Origin: UBA7672 sp965229115
GTDB lineage: Bacteria; Pseudomonadota; Alphaproteobacteria; Caulobacterales; Hyphomonadaceae
NCBI GenBank assembly: GCA_965229115.1
Contig: CBDDIR010000003.1
Span: 2,728,001 to 2,792,000 of the forward strand
DNA: 64,000 nt
Direction: 5' to 3'
The position numbers were made by a program, and so were the translations under genes. The notes under the pieces were generated by a model, which did not search any database, was not told the DNA's origin, and worked only from the letters and a program-made list of their open reading frames with translations. Positions 34,799-43,946 of the stretch are shown here, piece after piece. Every line of letters begins with the position of its first letter. The stretch's first letter is position 1.

Positions 34799-35938
34799 CT
34801 AGTACTTCTTGCCAGCTGCCTTGGCTTCTTCCACGCGCGCACCCGACAGGATGCCCGGCAGAGCGTAGTTGCCTTCGTGGCAGGCGTATTCGAACAGGCG
34901 CTGCGTCTCGAGCGGGTGGAACTCGTACTCGCCGCCCCAGGCAGCATCCCACAGCGTCGGATCTTCAACCTGGAACGAGTAGAACAGGCGGTCATCGGCA
35001 ACGCGCTTGAACTTCTCGGTGACCTTCAGGTCTTTCCACGAGCCCATGAATTGCTGGCTCTGCGGAATGTTGATGGTCTCGACCACCAGCGTGTCGCCTT
35101 CCCACCAGCCGATCGAGTCGCCGAAGTACGGACGAACGTCGTCCGTGCGGTGTTTCGAGTTCAGGCGGATGATGCGCACGTCGTGGTTCATCTCGACCTG
35201 GATCAGCACGCTGTCCGGCGTTTGGATGAACTGGTAGTTGTTGTTGTAGAAGCCGTTGGCGAACATCGGCGGGCCGCCGTTACGGCCGAACGACACGATG
35301 CAGCGCTCGCCAGCCGAACGCGATTCCATGTTCTCGAATGCGCCGCCTTTCTTGACGGGGCTCTCGCCGATGTGGGCCATGAAACCCGGCACTTCGGCGT
35401 TGGCGACTTGAGCGCCAGCCTTGCGGGCCGGCGGCGAGCCGGTCGGCGTGGTCAGCAGCGAGGTGCGCGCTTCACCGTTGACGCGCATGACGTGGTTGCC
35501 CGGGTCGAGCCAGCCGCGGTTGTAGCCGCCGACATCGCCGCCAGCGGCAGCGAACTCGGGACGTTGCACGGTCGTCTTGGCGACGAAGTCAGCCGGTGCG
35601 TTCGGATCGGTCGGCGCGTTGCCTTCCTCGATCTCGATCTGCACGTCGCCTTCCAGCTTCTGGACCTGCGCGTCCGTCAGCACGGCCTGATCCTTGAGAG
35701 CGGCCGGGCGCGTCAGCGGCGTCAGCGACGCGTTCGACCAGATGCCCATGAAGTTCGGGGCGCCCCACGCGGTCTTCGGCGCGGTGTAGGCCGGATACGG
35801 CTTGGTGGGATCGTATTTCGGAGCAGCCTTCGGTGCGGCGTTCTCTTTCACGCCAAGCGCTTGCTGCGCGTTGGCCGGAGCGACTGCCATGATGGCGGCG
35901 AGAGCAGTTCCAATAGCAAACAAGGCAGCGCGGCGCAC
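34799..35938 (-). CDS. Secreted protein of uncharacterised family (paralogue of the protein at 38841)
   Basis: A 379-residue protein with a signal peptide (ALFAIGTALAAIMAVAPANA). The mature part contains WGAPNFMGIWSNASLTPLT, ERCIVSFGRNGGPPMF, a beta-rich core (QTPDSVLIQVEMNHDVRIIR), FGDSIGWWEGDTLVVET and the C-terminal EYACHEGNYALPGILSGAR. The last blocks recur almost unchanged in the 323-residue protein at 38841-39812, so the two are paralogues. The family is common in environmental bacteria, but I know of no assigned function. A periplasmic beta-propeller- or lipocalin-like fold is possible but is a guess. Confidence 0.7.
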   Translation of the reverse strand: MRRAALFAIGTALAAIMAVAPANAQQALGVKENAAPKAAPKYDPTKPYPAYTAPKTAWGAPNFMGIWSNASLTPLTRPAALKDQAVLTDAQVQKLEGDVQIEIEEGNAPTDPNAPADFVAKTTVQRPEFAAAGGDVGGYNRGWLDPGNHVMRVNGEARTSLLTTPTGSPPARKAGAQVANAEVPGFMAHIGESPVKKGGAFENMESRSAGERCIVSFGRNGGPPMFANGFYNNNYQFIQTPDSVLIQVEMNHDVRIIRLNSKHRTDDVRPYFGDSIGWWEGDTLVVETINIPQSQQFMGSWKDLKVTEKFKRVADDRLFYSFQVEDPTLWDAAWGGEYEFHPLETQRLFEYACHEGNYALPGILSGARVEEAKAAGKKY

Positions 35939-36160
35939 GAATAGCCTCCCGGGGAGTTATAGCCGCCCTGACAGCGGCAAGTTATTGTCTAACGCCTACG
36001 GCGAAAGGTTCCGTCGGGCAATGGCCAGTGTGAATACCGGACGCGCGGTCGCATGCCGCAAATGCCCGTTTTTGTGGCCTTGCCGCAAAGACGCCCGTTC
36101 AAATCCGCATGAGGGGGCGGCGCCGCTTACGTAAGGGCCTCCCTAACGTCAATTCGGGCG

Positions 36161-36913
36161 TCAATTCAGGTCGCGCATGGCCGCCGTCAAAGTCGGCCCG
36201 ATCTCCGCGTTCAGCACCAGATCCGCGATCTCGTCCATGGGCGTCGGATCGCGGTTGAGAATCGCCAGCCGCGCCCCGTTCTGCTTGGCTTTCACCGGGA
36301 AAAGCGCCGCCGGCGTCACCACCAGCGACGAGCCCAGCACCAGGAACAGATCGCACGCCTGCGTCTCCGCTTCCGCCCGCAGCATCGGCTCCTCCGGCAT
36401 CTGCTGCCCGAACGAGATCGTCGCCGTCTTCACCAGCCCGCCGCAGTCCCGGCATGTGGGGATCACCCCGCCCTCGAACACCGGCTGCAGCTCCTCCAGC
36501 TCGTGCCGCAAACCGCACTCCAGGCACGTCGCATAACTCGCATTGCCATGCAGCTCGACCACATTGCCGTCCGGCACGCCCGAAGCCTGATGCAGGTTGT
36601 CGACATTCTGCGTGATCACCGCCGGGCACTTCCCGCTCGCCACCAGACGCGCGACCGCGAAATGACCCTGGTTCGGCTCCTTCCCCGTCCAGCCCGCAGC
36701 GCCCGAGAAAACCCGCGTCCACGCCTCCCGCCGCTTGGCCTCCGACCCCACGAACTCCTGGAAGTAGATCGGCTTCATCTTCGACCACACGCCGCCGGGC
36801 GACCTGAAGTCCGGTATCCCCGACTCCGTCGAAATCCCCGCCCCCGTGAACACCACGATGCGCGAGGCGCGCTTCAGCTCTTGAGCAAGTTGGTCAGCAG
36901 CGGATTGGGGCAT
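36161..36913 (-). CDS. Sir2-family NAD-dependent protein deacylase (sirtuin)
   Basis: A 250-residue sirtuin that removes acyl groups from lysines while consuming NAD. Key parts are FTGAGISTESGIPDFRS (~residue 22), TQNVDNLHQASG with the NAD-ribose Asn/Asp, VELHGNASYATC with the catalytic His, two zinc-binding CxxC pairs (CLECGL and CRDCGG), and FGQQMPEEPM plus GSSLVV. The residues that mark CobB-type desuccinylases (Ala-Tyr-Arg in the acyl pocket) are not evident. The ATG at 36913 is used; a GTG two codons upstream is an alternative. Confidence 0.92.
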   Translation of the reverse strand: MPQSAADQLAQELKRASRIVVFTGAGISTESGIPDFRSPGGVWSKMKPIYFQEFVGSEAKRREAWTRVFSGAAGWTGKEPNQGHFAVARLVASGKCPAVITQNVDNLHQASGVPDGNVVELHGNASYATCLECGLRHELEELQPVFEGGVIPTCRDCGGLVKTATISFGQQMPEEPMLRAEAETQACDLFLVLGSSLVVTPAALFPVKAKQNGARLAILNRDPTPMDEIADLVLNAEIGPTLTAAMRDLN

Positions 36914-37120
36914 TCCCACAACATGCGCGATCAGTCACGCAAAACAAGCATTACACGGGACTCGTCAGTAACACGCCCGAACACGCGCAAGTTTTCCGCA
37001 CTGGAATCAACACGCCGGGAAAATCATCCGCTGTCACCGCATTTCCGATTCGCTTTTTGCGCAACCCCAAGCCTAGGATTGTCCAACGGGTTGAAGACAG
37101 ACGTTGGTGGGTGGCTATCA

Positions 37121-37369
37121 ATGAAGCTTCGAGACGTGCTCGACCACGACCGCCTGCTGCTGGTCGCGTGCAATGACTGCCATGGCAAGACGCCGCTCGA
37201 TCCGGCCCGCTTCGCGCTACGCGTTGGGGTGCATACGGACGTTGCAGATCTCATCCACGAACTGAACTGCCCGGTGTGCGGCTCGGCTGACATCGAGATC
37301 GGATCGCACTCGCCCGTCGAAGCGCTGCGCCCCGCCGCCAGCGCGCCCGCGGAAATCGCCCGCCCCTAG
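37121..37369 (+). CDS. Small zinc-ribbon-like hypothetical protein
   Basis: An 82-residue protein. Two cysteine pairs, VACNDCHGK (~residue 17) and CPVCGS (~residue 50), are spaced like a zinc ribbon. A proline/alanine-rich tail follows. The start ATG has no strong ribosome-binding site (GGGTGGC lies ~10 bases upstream). It stands alone between the divergent sirtuin gene and a crotonase gene. Relatives of this kind are found in alphaproteobacteria without known function. Confidence 0.55.
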   Translation: MKLRDVLDHDRLLLVACNDCHGKTPLDPARFALRVGVHTDVADLIHELNCPVCGSADIEIGSHSPVEALRPAASAPAEIARP

Positions 37370-37433
37370 CGCCAACTTGCGCCGTCCCTGACGCAGTCCT
37401 ATGCCTGCTCCCGCAATCCAAGGGAGCAGACGC

Positions 37434-38231
37434 ATGGCCGACCTCATCGAGACCAAACAGGACGGCATCGCGATCCTCACCATGAACCGCCCCGAGGCGC
37501 GCAACGCGCTCTCGCAGCCCATGCTCGCCGCCCTGCTCGAAGCCCTGCCGCGCCTCGCCGCTGATCCCTCGATCGGCGCCGTCGTCATCACCGGCGCCGG
37601 CGGCGCGTTCTGCGCAGGCGGAGACGTCAAAGGCTTCGCCGCGACCGAAGGCGGCGCGAACCACGGCCGCTCGCCGGAAGAAGCCGCCCACGCACTCCGC
37701 CAGTCGATGGAAGTCTCGCGCTGGCTGCACGACATGCCGAAGATCACCATCGCCTCGATCCCCGGCGCCGCCGCCGGCGCCGGCCTCTCCATCGCTCTCT
37801 CCTGCGACTTCCGCATCGCAGCCAAAGGCGCGAAGATCACCACCGCCTTCGCCAAGGTCGGCCTCTCGGGCGATTTCGGCGGCACCTACTTCCTCACGCA
37901 ACTCGTCGGCACGGCGAAAGCAAAAGAGCTCTACCTGCTCTCCGACGTCATCCTCGCTGAAGAAGCCGAACGCCTCGGCGTCGTGAGCCGCGTCGTCGAG
38001 CCCGCACAGCTCGAAGCCGAAACCCTCGCCCTCGCCAAGCGCTTCGCCAACGGCGCGCGCATCACGCAGGGCCTGATGAAGAAGAACCTCAACACGGCCG
38101 AGAAGGGAGACATGCTCCTCTCCTTCGACACCGAAGCCCTCAACCACTCGCGCAGCGCACAAACCGCCGACCACGCCGAAGCCGCCAAGGCCTTTGTCGA
38201 AAAACGCCCGCCGGTATTCAAAGGCCGCTGA
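37434..38231 (+). CDS. Enoyl-CoA hydratase/isomerase family protein (PaaG-like)
   Basis: A 265-residue crotonase. FCAGGDVKGF (~residue 62) and IPGAAAGAGLSIALSCDF (~residue 113) form the oxyanion hole. As in ring-opening isomerases of the PaaG type, the two hydratase glutamates are replaced and an aspartate is kept in KVGLSGDFGGTYFL. An isomerase-type reaction on an acyl-CoA is therefore more likely than hydration. The start follows AAGGGAG. A SnoaL-like gene follows after 60 bases on the same strand. Confidence 0.85.
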   Translation: MADLIETKQDGIAILTMNRPEARNALSQPMLAALLEALPRLAADPSIGAVVITGAGGAFCAGGDVKGFAATEGGANHGRSPEEAAHALRQSMEVSRWLHDMPKITIASIPGAAAGAGLSIALSCDFRIAAKGAKITTAFAKVGLSGDFGGTYFLTQLVGTAKAKELYLLSDVILAEEAERLGVVSRVVEPAQLEAETLALAKRFANGARITQGLMKKNLNTAEKGDMLLSFDTEALNHSRSAQTADHAEAAKAFVEKRPPVFKGR

Positions 38232-38290
38232 GCTAATTTCCCCATCTGCAGCGCGGTCGAACCCGAACCGGGTTCCCGCGTTGTAGGGGG

Positions 38291-38719
38291 ATGAGAACCG
38301 AAATCCTGCCTGCCGACGAAATGCCCGCCATGACGGCGGACCACATGCGACGCGCCATCCGCGCCGTCTTCCAGGCCTATCAGGACGACGACCGCGAAAC
38401 CGTCGAGCGCCACATCGCCGAGGACTTCGCATTCACCAGCCCCTATGACGACGCCATCGACCGCGCCGCCTATTTCGAACGCTGCTGGCCCAACCACAAA
38501 GCGCTCAACTCGATGAAGGTCGACCGCATCTTCATCGACGGCGACAGCGCCTACGTCACCTACACAGCGCGCAATATGTCCGGCCGCGAATTCCGCAACA
38601 CCGAATACTTCACCTTCAACGGCGGCAAGATCGCCAGCATCGAAGTCTATTTCGGTCCCGAATACAAAGAAGGCCACATGCTGCCCGCAGAGATCCGCCA
38701 TCCGAACCGGATGAATTGA
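38291..38719 (+). CDS. SnoaL/NTF2-like protein
   Basis: A 142-residue protein with the cone-shaped alpha+beta fold pattern of the nuclear transport factor 2 superfamily: an N-terminal helix FQAYQDDDRETVERHIAED, TSPYDDAIDRAAYFERCW, and strands VDRIFIDGDSAYVTYTAR and EYFTFNGGKIASIEVYFG. Such proteins act as small isomerases, dehydratases or binding proteins; the substrate is unknown. The start could instead be at internal methionines 12 or 15 codons in, because the upstream G-run sits very close to the first ATG. Confidence 0.72.
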   Translation: MRTEILPADEMPAMTADHMRRAIRAVFQAYQDDDRETVERHIAEDFAFTSPYDDAIDRAAYFERCWPNHKALNSMKVDRIFIDGDSAYVTYTARNMSGREFRNTEYFTFNGGKIASIEVYFGPEYKEGHMLPAEIRHPNRMN

Positions 38720-38840
38720 ACGCCTGATCGCCAGGTCGGCGCCTCTGCCTTCGGCGCCATCAATCTTCATTTGATCATTCCGCGACGCGCACCTTGTCCA
38801 TCTCCCGCATCCGCGGCTTACTCGGAGCAGGAGATGTTTC

Positions 38841-39812
38841 GTGCGCCATCGCGTTCGCCTCGGTCTCATCGCAGCAGTGCTGTGGGCAACAGCGCTGCAT
38901 CCGGCCGCTATCGCACAACCCGCATTTCCACGAACCGCAGACGGCCACCCCAATCTCAGCGGTGCGTGGGACGGCACATGGTCCATCGCCATCGAAGCCG
39001 CCTCTCCAACCGCCAAGCTGGAACTCACCGACGCTGAAGCCGAAGGCCAGCGCGTCTTCCGCCGCAACCGCATTGCCGGCATCAACTTCCCGGTTGATCC
39101 GCTCGCCGCCGATGTCGCCGAACGCCCCAACCCGCGCATCAATGGCAAGCTGCGCGGCCACATGGTCGTCGAGCCTTCCAGCGGACGCATCCCTTACACG
39201 GAAGCGGGCCTCAAGGCCGTGCAATACTGGCAACGCAATCCAAGCAACGGCGCCGCCGCCGGTCCACGCGACAACCCCGAAGACCGTTCCCTGCCCGAGC
39301 GGTGCATCGCCCTCAACGGCCATCCACCCCTCATGTATCCGCACGAGCCCGGCGGCCTGCGCACGTTCGTGCAGACGCCCGGTTATGTCCTGATCCACTC
39401 GGAAACCGGAAGCGACACCCGCATCATCCGCATGAATGCCGGCCACCAACCCGACGCCGTCCGCTCCCGCCTCGGCGACAGTGTCGGCCGCTGGGAAGGC
39501 GACACGCTCATTGTAGAGACCAGCCATTTCCCGCGCGATGGCATGCTGATCGACCTGGTGTTCCAGCCACCGATACAACTCGGTCGCGACAGCGTTGTCG
39601 TCGAACGCTTCACGCCGATCTCGACCGGCGAACTGCTCTATCAGTTCACCATCCGTGACCCGGCCATCTACGCAGGCCCCTGGCTCGCCGAATATCCGCT
39701 TCAACGCGCCGATCACACCCCGCGCGAATACGCCTGCCACGAAGCCAATTACGGCCTCACCAACATCCTCAGCGGCGCCCGCATCGAAGAGAAGACAGCT
39801 CCCAAACGCTGA
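38841..39812 (+). CDS. Secreted protein of uncharacterised family (paralogue of the protein at 34799)
   Basis: A 323-residue protein starting with GTG after a GGAGCAGGAG site. It has a signal peptide (LGLIAAVLWATALHPAAIA). It shares with the 379-residue paralogue the blocks HPNLSGAWDG, ERCIALNGHPPLMY, QTPGYVLIHSE, RIIRMN, LGDSVGRWEGDTLIVET and EYACHEANYGLTNILSGARI. The conserved glutamate, tryptophan and terminal Cys-His-Glu suggest a common binding or catalytic site. No function is assigned. Confidence 0.7.
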   Translation: MRHRVRLGLIAAVLWATALHPAAIAQPAFPRTADGHPNLSGAWDGTWSIAIEAASPTAKLELTDAEAEGQRVFRRNRIAGINFPVDPLAADVAERPNPRINGKLRGHMVVEPSSGRIPYTEAGLKAVQYWQRNPSNGAAAGPRDNPEDRSLPERCIALNGHPPLMYPHEPGGLRTFVQTPGYVLIHSETGSDTRIIRMNAGHQPDAVRSRLGDSVGRWEGDTLIVETSHFPRDGMLIDLVFQPPIQLGRDSVVVERFTPISTGELLYQFTIRDPAIYAGPWLAEYPLQRADHTPREYACHEANYGLTNILSGARIEEKTAPKR

Positions 39813-39836
39813 CCCACGCCACCAATCAAGGAGGGA

Positions 39837-39943
39837 GTCATCCTCGGGCCTGTCCCGAGGATCTCGGTTGGCCCAGCTGCGGGACAAGCTGACGAACCCC
39901 GCGCCTGTCGAACCAGGATTCTCGGGACAGGCCCGAGAATGAC
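39837..39943. repeat. P2 composite palindrome, copy 2
   Basis: Same nested arms as the copy at 4157-4263 (GTCATCCTCGGGCCTGTCCC and GGGACAGGCCCGAGAATGAC). Here it stands alone, without the structured core, after the secreted-protein gene. Confidence 0.82.
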
Positions 39944-40098
39944 CCCATTGGTGTAGCCCTCATGGTGAGCAGCGCGTCGAATTACGAGGGCGTGCTCGCC
40001 AATCTGGAAGCACAGCACAACCTTGTCTCCGCGAGGACGCGCTTCGGCGCTCCGGCCGGCAAATTGTGCGCGAGCAGCTCAATGCCCTGTGCTAAATC

Positions 40099-40479
40099 AT
40101 GCCGATGGTAGGATGGAAAAAGTCGATCACGTGGATAGGCAAGGCTGCCGTGCTTGCGTGTCTTGTTGCCGGTTCCTGCACGAGCCTGCCAGATCCTGAT
40201 GCGCCCGATGAATTCGCTTTTTCTCAGGCCCAAGTTGACTGGGTGCATGCAGGCACCGGTGAAGGCGGCATGGCGCACTGCAGACGTATCGAAGCCTTGC
40301 GGTGCAAAAAGCTCTCGACTGAGGAAAGTTCTTATCGGTGCACGTATCGCGAATGGCGGGAGCGACGTCCTTGGCCGGAAAAAAGCGCTGTCATCCAGCG
40401 AGGCGGAAAATACGGATGGCGATGGGTCAGTGGTGAGGGGCCAGAGGGGTGCAGCCTGATGGTGTTTCTGGATCGCTGA
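40099..40479 (+). CDS. Small hypothetical lipoprotein
   Basis: A 126-residue protein with a lipoprotein-type signal (WIGKAAVLACLVAGSC). The mature part has four further cysteines (HCRRI, LRCKK, YRCTY, EGCSL) and many aromatic and basic residues, suggesting a small disulfide-stabilised domain. Base composition and codon use are less GC-biased than in neighbouring genes, which may mean recent acquisition or a rapidly evolving gene. A second ATG two codons in is an alternative start. Function unknown. Confidence 0.5.
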   Translation: MPMVGWKKSITWIGKAAVLACLVAGSCTSLPDPDAPDEFAFSQAQVDWVHAGTGEGGMAHCRRIEALRCKKLSTEESSYRCTYREWRERRPWPEKSAVIQRGGKYGWRWVSGEGPEGCSLMVFLDR

Positions 40480-40829
40480 TCAGCCGTCCACTCTCACTCA
40501 ACATAGCCCCCAAATCACCGCTATACATTCCTGCAGATAACGCTTATCTCTGTTGCAAGCGCGCAGTTCTGAGAACGGCTCGCAACAAACTGCCTTCACG
40601 CGCTTGCGGAGGGCTATCTCGCGCAAGCGTGTTTCCCCGGATGTCAGAATCCGGGCGTAACGCGCCGCGTCGCGCATTGGCGTTAGCCAACTCCTCCGTT
40701 ATCAATTCCCGCAAGAAGCGTCCTGCTCGCAGGGCGAACTCGGACTCGGGTCCCCTGACTGGGGTGAAAGACAAAAACTGGGTGGAGGAGCCGGAAGCAA
40801 TTCCGGAAGAAAACCCGCGGAGCTCGAAA
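40480..40829. other. Intergenic region upstream of the molybdenum hydroxylase operon
   Basis: About 350 bases, less GC-rich than average. The reading frame of the downstream gene stays open through it by chance, but no conserved protein sequence is seen. It probably contains the operon promoter; no specific site is assigned. Confidence 0.5.
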
Positions 40830-41315
40830 ATGGCGACATACACACTCAACGTGAACGGGAAGACCGAAACGGTCGACGTGGCAGACGGCAACATGCCCCT
40901 GCTCTGGGTCCTCCGGGACAAGCTGGATCTGAAGGGCACGAAGTTCGGCTGCGGCGTTGCTGCCTGCGGCGCGTGCTCGGTCCACCTCGATGGCCAGGTG
41001 ACACGCGCCTGCGTGACGCCGGTCTCCTCGGTCGGCGCCAAGCGCGTCACCACCATCGAAGCCATCGGCCAGTCGCCGGTCGGCCAGGCCGTCCAGAAGG
41101 CATGGCTCGACGTGGACGTCATGCAGTGCGGCTACTGCCAGGCAGGCCAGATCATGGCGGCCACGGCGCTGATCGCCACGACGCCCAAGCCCACCGACAA
41201 GGAAATCGACTCGGCGATGCAGGGCAACGCCTGCCGCTGCGGAACTTATGTGCGCATCCGCGAAGCCATCAAGACGGCTGCCGGCGCTGCAACTGCTGAC
41301 ACGCGGGAGGTCTGA
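40830..41315 (+). CDS. [2Fe-2S] subunit of an IorA-like molybdenum hydroxylase
   Basis: A 161-residue iron-sulfur subunit of the xanthine dehydrogenase family. The N-terminal plant-ferredoxin-type cluster is FGCGVAACGACSVHLDG (~residue 40). The second, helical cluster is QCGYCQAGQI plus NACRCGTYVRIREAI. It passes electrons from the molybdopterin subunit encoded three bases downstream. The layout of two genes with no FAD subunit fits isoquinoline 1-oxidoreductase (IorAB) and aldehyde-type relatives. The ATG at 40830 is chosen because it begins the ferredoxin domain. Confidence 0.88.
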   Translation: MATYTLNVNGKTETVDVADGNMPLLWVLRDKLDLKGTKFGCGVAACGACSVHLDGQVTRACVTPVSSVGAKRVTTIEAIGQSPVGQAVQKAWLDVDVMQCGYCQAGQIMAATALIATTPKPTDKEIDSAMQGNACRCGTYVRIREAIKTAAGAATADTREV

Positions 41316-41318
41316 TCC

Positions 41319-43589
41319 ATGGCTGACGGCAACACAATCAACACCTCGCGCCGCTTCTTCCTGCTGGCCTCGGCGGCTGGCGGCGGTCTCATGCTGGCCG
41401 GTTGCGTAACCGCTGCCGGCGACACGACTGACGGCGCTCCGGCGCTTGCGGCGACCCCGGCCAAGCCGGCCGCCCCGCCGGTCGACATGAACAACTTCGT
41501 CGCCATCGCGCCCGACGGCACGATCCGCATCATGAACAAGAACCCGGAAATCGGTCAGGGCATCAAGACGATGCTGCCCATGCTGATCGCCGAGGAACTC
41601 GATGCCGATTGGTCGAAGGTCACGATCGAGCAAGGCGATGCGGACCAGGCCAAGTACGGCAACCAGATCGCTGGCGGCTCGTTCGCCACGCCGAACCACT
41701 GGGTCCCGCAGCGCCAGGTCGGCGCCGCTGCCCGTCTCATGCTGATGCAGGCCGCCGCCGCCCGCCTCAACGTCTCCATCGACGAACTGTCGACCGAGCC
41801 GTCCATGGTCGTGCACACGTCCACCAACAAGAAGATCGCCTATGGTGATCTGGTCGCCGACGCCGCCAAGCTGACGCCGCCGGACCCGGCCACGCTGAAG
41901 ATGAAGGACCCGGCGTCCTACCGCATCATCGGCAAGAACATGCGCAACTGGGACTCGCCCAAGATCGTCCGCGGCGAACCCATCTTCGGCATCGACACCG
42001 TCGTGCCGGGCATGAAGTACGCGAACTTCGTCAAATGCCCCGTCTTCGGCGGCAAGGTCGTCTCGGCCAACATCGATGAGATCAAGGCGCTCCCGGGCGT
42101 CACGGATGCCTTCATCGTCAAGGCTGCGGCTCCGATCCCCACGAAAATGGGCCTCCTCGATGGCGTCGCCGTCCTCGCCGATGATTGGTGGACCGCGAAA
42201 GAAGCCGCCAAGAAGCTGAAGATCGTCTGGGATGAAGGCGTCTCGAAAGACGAGTCGACCGTCTCCTACGACAAGCAGGCCGCTGACCTCGCGAAGAAAG
42301 CCCCGCAAACCAACCTCTCCAAGGTTGGCGATGCAGCCGCCGCGATGAAGACCGCCGCGAAAACGATCGAGGCCTCCTACTCCTACCCGTTCCTCGTCCA
42401 CGCCCCGCTCGAGCCGCAGAACTGCACGGCTCACGCGAAGGCTGACGGCACGGTGGAAGTCTGGGCCCCGACCCAGCGTCCCGACATGGGCGCTAACGGC
42501 GCATTCAGCCTGATCTCCACGGCGCTCGGCGTCGCGAAGGAGAAGATCACGATCCACATGATCCGCTGCGGCGGCGGCTTCGGCCGTCGTCTCGACAACG
42601 ACTACGCTGTCGAAGCTGCTGCGATCTCGAAGCAGGCCGGCAATATCCCGGTCAAGCTGATCTGGACGCGTGAGCAGGACATGGCGCACGACCCGTATCG
42701 TCCGGGCGGCTACCACAACTTCAAGGCCGGCTTCGACAAGTCGAACAATGTCGTCGCCTTCACCAACCACTTCGTCTCGTTCGGCCGTCCCAACGACGCC
42801 GGCACGATGACGATCCTCGCATCGGCCAACTCGCCGCCGCAGGAATTCCCGGCCAACTACGTGCCGAACCACGACTATGGTCAGTCCCTGATGATGGGCG
42901 GCATGCCCACGGGTCCGCTGCGCGCGCCGACGTCGAACGCCGTCTGCTTCGTGCACCAGTCCTTCATCGACGAGATGGCTATCGCCGCCGGCAAGGATCC
43001 GCTGGAGTTCCGCCTCGAACTCCTCGCTGCTCCCGCCCCGGCAGGCTCCGCTGCCCGCGCCGGCATGAACGCCGCGCGCATGGCTGAAGTCGTGAAGGTC
43101 GTCCGCGACCGCTCCGGCTGGGCCAACCGCAAGTCGCTGCCGAAAGGCGTCGGCATGGGCACCGCCTTCTACTTCTCGCACCAAGGCTACTTCGCCCAGG
43201 TCGCCAAGGTGAAGGTCGAACAGAACGGCGCCTGGCGCGTGCTGAAGGTCTGGTCGGTGGGCGACGTCGGCTCCACCATCATCAACCCGACCAACGCGCA
43301 CAACCAGGTCCAGGGCTCGATCGTCGACGGCATCTCCGAGATGCACCAGAAGATCACCTTCGACAAAGGCCGCACCCAGCAGCAGAACTACTTCGACATG
43401 CCGCTGCTGCGCATCGACTACGCCCCGCAGATCGACTCGCACTTCCACCCGTCGAACAACTCGCCGACGGGTCTGGGCGAGCCTGCCCTGCCGCCGGTCC
43501 TGCCGGCCGTGGCCAACGCCATCTTCGCAGCCACCGGCAAGCGCATCCGCTCCCTGCCGATCGTGCAGAAGGACATCGCCTGGACCTGA
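41319..43589 (+). CDS. Molybdopterin-binding subunit of an IorB-like aldehyde/isoquinoline oxidoreductase, Tat lipoprotein
   Basis: A 756-residue catalytic subunit. The N-terminus carries a twin-arginine motif (TSRRFFLLAS) followed by a lipobox-like LMLAGC, so it is probably exported folded and anchored as a lipoprotein. The conserved GIDTVVPGMKYANFVKCPV, CGGGFGRRLDNDYAVEAA, GPLRAPTSNA and the active-site-glutamate segment GLGEPALPPVLPAVANAIF match the IorB/xanthine dehydrogenase family. It should hydroxylate an N-heterocycle or oxidise an aldehyde in the periplasm. A multi-domain cytochrome c protein encoded downstream could be its electron acceptor. Confidence 0.88.
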   Translation: MADGNTINTSRRFFLLASAAGGGLMLAGCVTAAGDTTDGAPALAATPAKPAAPPVDMNNFVAIAPDGTIRIMNKNPEIGQGIKTMLPMLIAEELDADWSKVTIEQGDADQAKYGNQIAGGSFATPNHWVPQRQVGAAARLMLMQAAAARLNVSIDELSTEPSMVVHTSTNKKIAYGDLVADAAKLTPPDPATLKMKDPASYRIIGKNMRNWDSPKIVRGEPIFGIDTVVPGMKYANFVKCPVFGGKVVSANIDEIKALPGVTDAFIVKAAAPIPTKMGLLDGVAVLADDWWTAKEAAKKLKIVWDEGVSKDESTVSYDKQAADLAKKAPQTNLSKVGDAAAAMKTAAKTIEASYSYPFLVHAPLEPQNCTAHAKADGTVEVWAPTQRPDMGANGAFSLISTALGVAKEKITIHMIRCGGGFGRRLDNDYAVEAAAISKQAGNIPVKLIWTREQDMAHDPYRPGGYHNFKAGFDKSNNVVAFTNHFVSFGRPNDAGTMTILASANSPPQEFPANYVPNHDYGQSLMMGGMPTGPLRAPTSNAVCFVHQSFIDEMAIAAGKDPLEFRLELLAAPAPAGSAARAGMNAARMAEVVKVVRDRSGWANRKSLPKGVGMGTAFYFSHQGYFAQVAKVKVEQNGAWRVLKVWSVGDVGSTIINPTNAHNQVQGSIVDGISEMHQKITFDKGRTQQQNYFDMPLLRIDYAPQIDSHFHPSNNSPTGLGEPALPPVLPAVANAIFAATGKRIRSLPIVQKDIAWT

Positions 43590-43946
43590 TAAGGCCCCGA
43601 CGATCCCTCCGACCAAACAACAGCGGCCCGGAAGTCACCTTCCGGGCCGTCTGATTCTGGCGCGCCACTCGCCTCTCGGGACGCTAGAAAACACCTGCCA
43701 GCGATCGGTTGCGGCGCCGCAAACGGCACATGCCGCTACGTCACTAGCACGTTCATATCGTTTGCCATGCAAACGGCCCCGAAATGACGCCCACAGTGCC
43801 GATTTCGTGACCGCTTCGTGGGCGGAATCGACCGCCAAAACTCCCCGCAATCGTTGACGGTTTTGACCCTCGTCTAGATACTGAAATCAAGATTACGAGC
43901 CGTACGTAAAACGGCCGTCGAGAAACATTAGCTTGGGAGAGCCCTA
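43590..43946. other. Intergenic region between the hydroxylase operon and the copper/cytochrome protein gene
   Basis: Contains a terminator hairpin near its left end, then about 290 bases with no gene. A TACGTAAAACGG stretch just before the downstream start and a GAGAGC ribosome-binding site are the only notable marks. Confidence 0.55.
43621..43652 (+). terminator. Hairpin terminator after the hydroxylase operon
   Basis: CGGCCCGGAAG / CTTCCGGGCCG-type hairpin with a weak T-tract (TCTGATT). Likely but not a perfect rho-independent terminator. Confidence 0.65.

Noticed and set aside
40683..43616. A 977-codon frame opposite the molybdenum hydroxylase operon
   Set aside because: It lacks a ribosome-binding site and any family pattern; the plus-strand proteins are unmistakable.
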